Shown here: piece by piece, positions 6,753-7,366 of the stretch
Position numbering within the stretch: the stretch's first letter is position 1
Layout: each line of letters opens with the position of its first letter
Assembly (NCBI GenBank): GCA_900555355.1
Contig: USKV01000067.1
Location: 1 to 7,366 of the forward strand
Direction: 5' to 3'
DNA from: an uncultured Collinsella sp.
Lineage (GTDB): Bacteria; Actinomycetota; Coriobacteriia; Coriobacteriales; Coriobacteriaceae
DNA: 7,366 nucleotides
Made by a program: the position numbers and the translations under genes
Notes under the pieces: model-generated
Told to the model about the DNA's origin: nothing
What the model saw: only the letters and a program-made list of their open reading frames with translations
The model's database searches: none

Positions 6753-7366
6753 ATGAGATTGATACACAACAGCCGCCTACCGCAGTTTCGCACTCCGTTT
6801 GGCGCTGTGACCACAGGAACTACCGTTGCACTCTCGGTGATTTTGGAGGACGCCGATCCCAACCAGGCAACACTCACCCTACGTACCTGGGTCGATGAAG
6901 TCGGCGAGACCCTGATTCCGATGGAGCACGAAGGCGATGGCATTTTTACCGGCGAGCTCAAATGCACTGAACCGTGTCTTGTGTGGTACAGCTTTATCTG
7001 CAATATCGAGGGCCAGCCCGAGGTTCGCCTGGGCGCACCGCAGGGCCGCACCGGCGGCGAAGGCGTAACCTACGACTACGCCGAGGTGCCGTCCTTCCAG
7101 ATTACCGTCTACAAGCACCGCGAGAACCGCCCCACCTGGTACGAGCGTGGCATGGTCTACCAGATCTTCCCCGACCGCTACGCCCGTGACGAGCATTGGC
7201 GCGAGCGCACAATGGCCCAACTCGAAAAACCGCGCAAGGGCATTCAGCGCCGGATGGTCGAGGACTGGAACGAGCCGCCCGTGTACGAGCGCGCCGAGGA
7301 CGGCTCCATCAAGACATGGGACTTTTACGGCGGCTCGCTCAAGGGCATCCAGGAAGACCTGCCCCG
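6753..7366 (+). CDS. GH13 (alpha-amylase family) glycosidase, N-terminal 204 residues (3' end outside window)
   Basis: The frame is open from ATG 6753 to the right edge. An in-frame TAA at 6705-6707 with no ATG, GTG or TTG between makes 6753 the first usual start; the ribosome site is weak (GGA at 6743-6745). Residues 1-120 look like the N-terminal beta-sandwich found in neopullulanase and maltodextrin-glucosidase-like enzymes, beginning HNSRLPQFRTPFGAV after four residues. The GH13 barrel starts at WYERGMVYQIFPDRY (129-143), and WDFYGGSLKGIQEDLP (189-204) is the typical entry to the first barrel helix. The catalytic Asp/Glu/Asp residues would lie beyond the window, so activity and specificity cannot be decided. 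No signal peptide is visible, which suggests a cytoplasmic enzyme acting on alpha-glucans or imported maltodextrins. It follows the glg terminator and appears independently regulated. Confidence 0.9.
   Translation, partial: MRLIHNSRLPQFRTPFGAVTTGTTVALSVILEDADPNQATLTLRTWVDEVGETLIPMEHEGDGIFTGELKCTEPCLVWYSFICNIEGQPEVRLGAPQGRTGGEGVTYDYAEVPSFQITVYKHRENRPTWYERGMVYQIFPDRYARDEHWRERTMAQLEKPRKGIQRRMVEDWNEPPVYERAEDGSIKTWDFYGGSLKGIQEDLP

Overview
The window is GC-rich, with all genes on the + strand. It holds most of a glycogen-metabolism cluster, followed by the start of a maltodextrin/starch-type GH13 gene. The proteins resemble GlgP, GlgC, GlgD and GlgA of the Firmicutes type, but the high-GC codon use (many GCC, AAG, CTG and CGC codons) suggests a Coriobacteriia-like gut actinobacterium such as Collinsella. 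That assignment is inference; no rRNA or other taxonomic marker is present.

Layout: (1) 3-1730 is the 3' three-quarters of glgP (glycogen phosphorylase), cut by the left edge. (2) 1731-1838 is an intergenic stretch with a GC-rich hairpin. (3) 1839-2987 is glgC and 2992-4119 is glgD, 4 nt apart, encoding the catalytic and catalytically degenerate subunits of ADP-glucose pyrophosphorylase. (4) 4120-4208 is an 89-nt gap with a perfect 12-bp stem. (5) 4209-6533 is glgA (glycogen synthase), which carries an in-frame TAG at codon 85 and ends in an unusual 285-residue tail. (6) 6534-6752 holds a good intrinsic terminator at 6571-6597, then a candidate promoter overlapped by an operator-like dyad. 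(7) 6753 to the right edge is the N-terminal part of a GH13 glycosidase.

How the genes work together: GlgC/GlgD would make ADP-glucose from glucose-1-phosphate and ATP. GlgA would transfer glucose onto alpha-1,4-glucan. GlgP releases glucose-1-phosphate again, and the GH13 enzyme, apparently a separate transcription unit, probably handles alpha-glucans or maltodextrins. No branching enzyme (glgB) lies in the window.

The most unusual object is glgA. Its synthase region ends near residue 489 and is followed by a tail built from only eight amino acids (A, K, T, P, E, V, S, R). The tail resembles histone H1 or the lysine/alanine-rich tails of actinobacterial HU proteins and has three TRKR motifs about 90-100 residues apart. 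The same gene has a single premature TAG, which could be a recent mutation, a sequence error, or less likely a recoded site.
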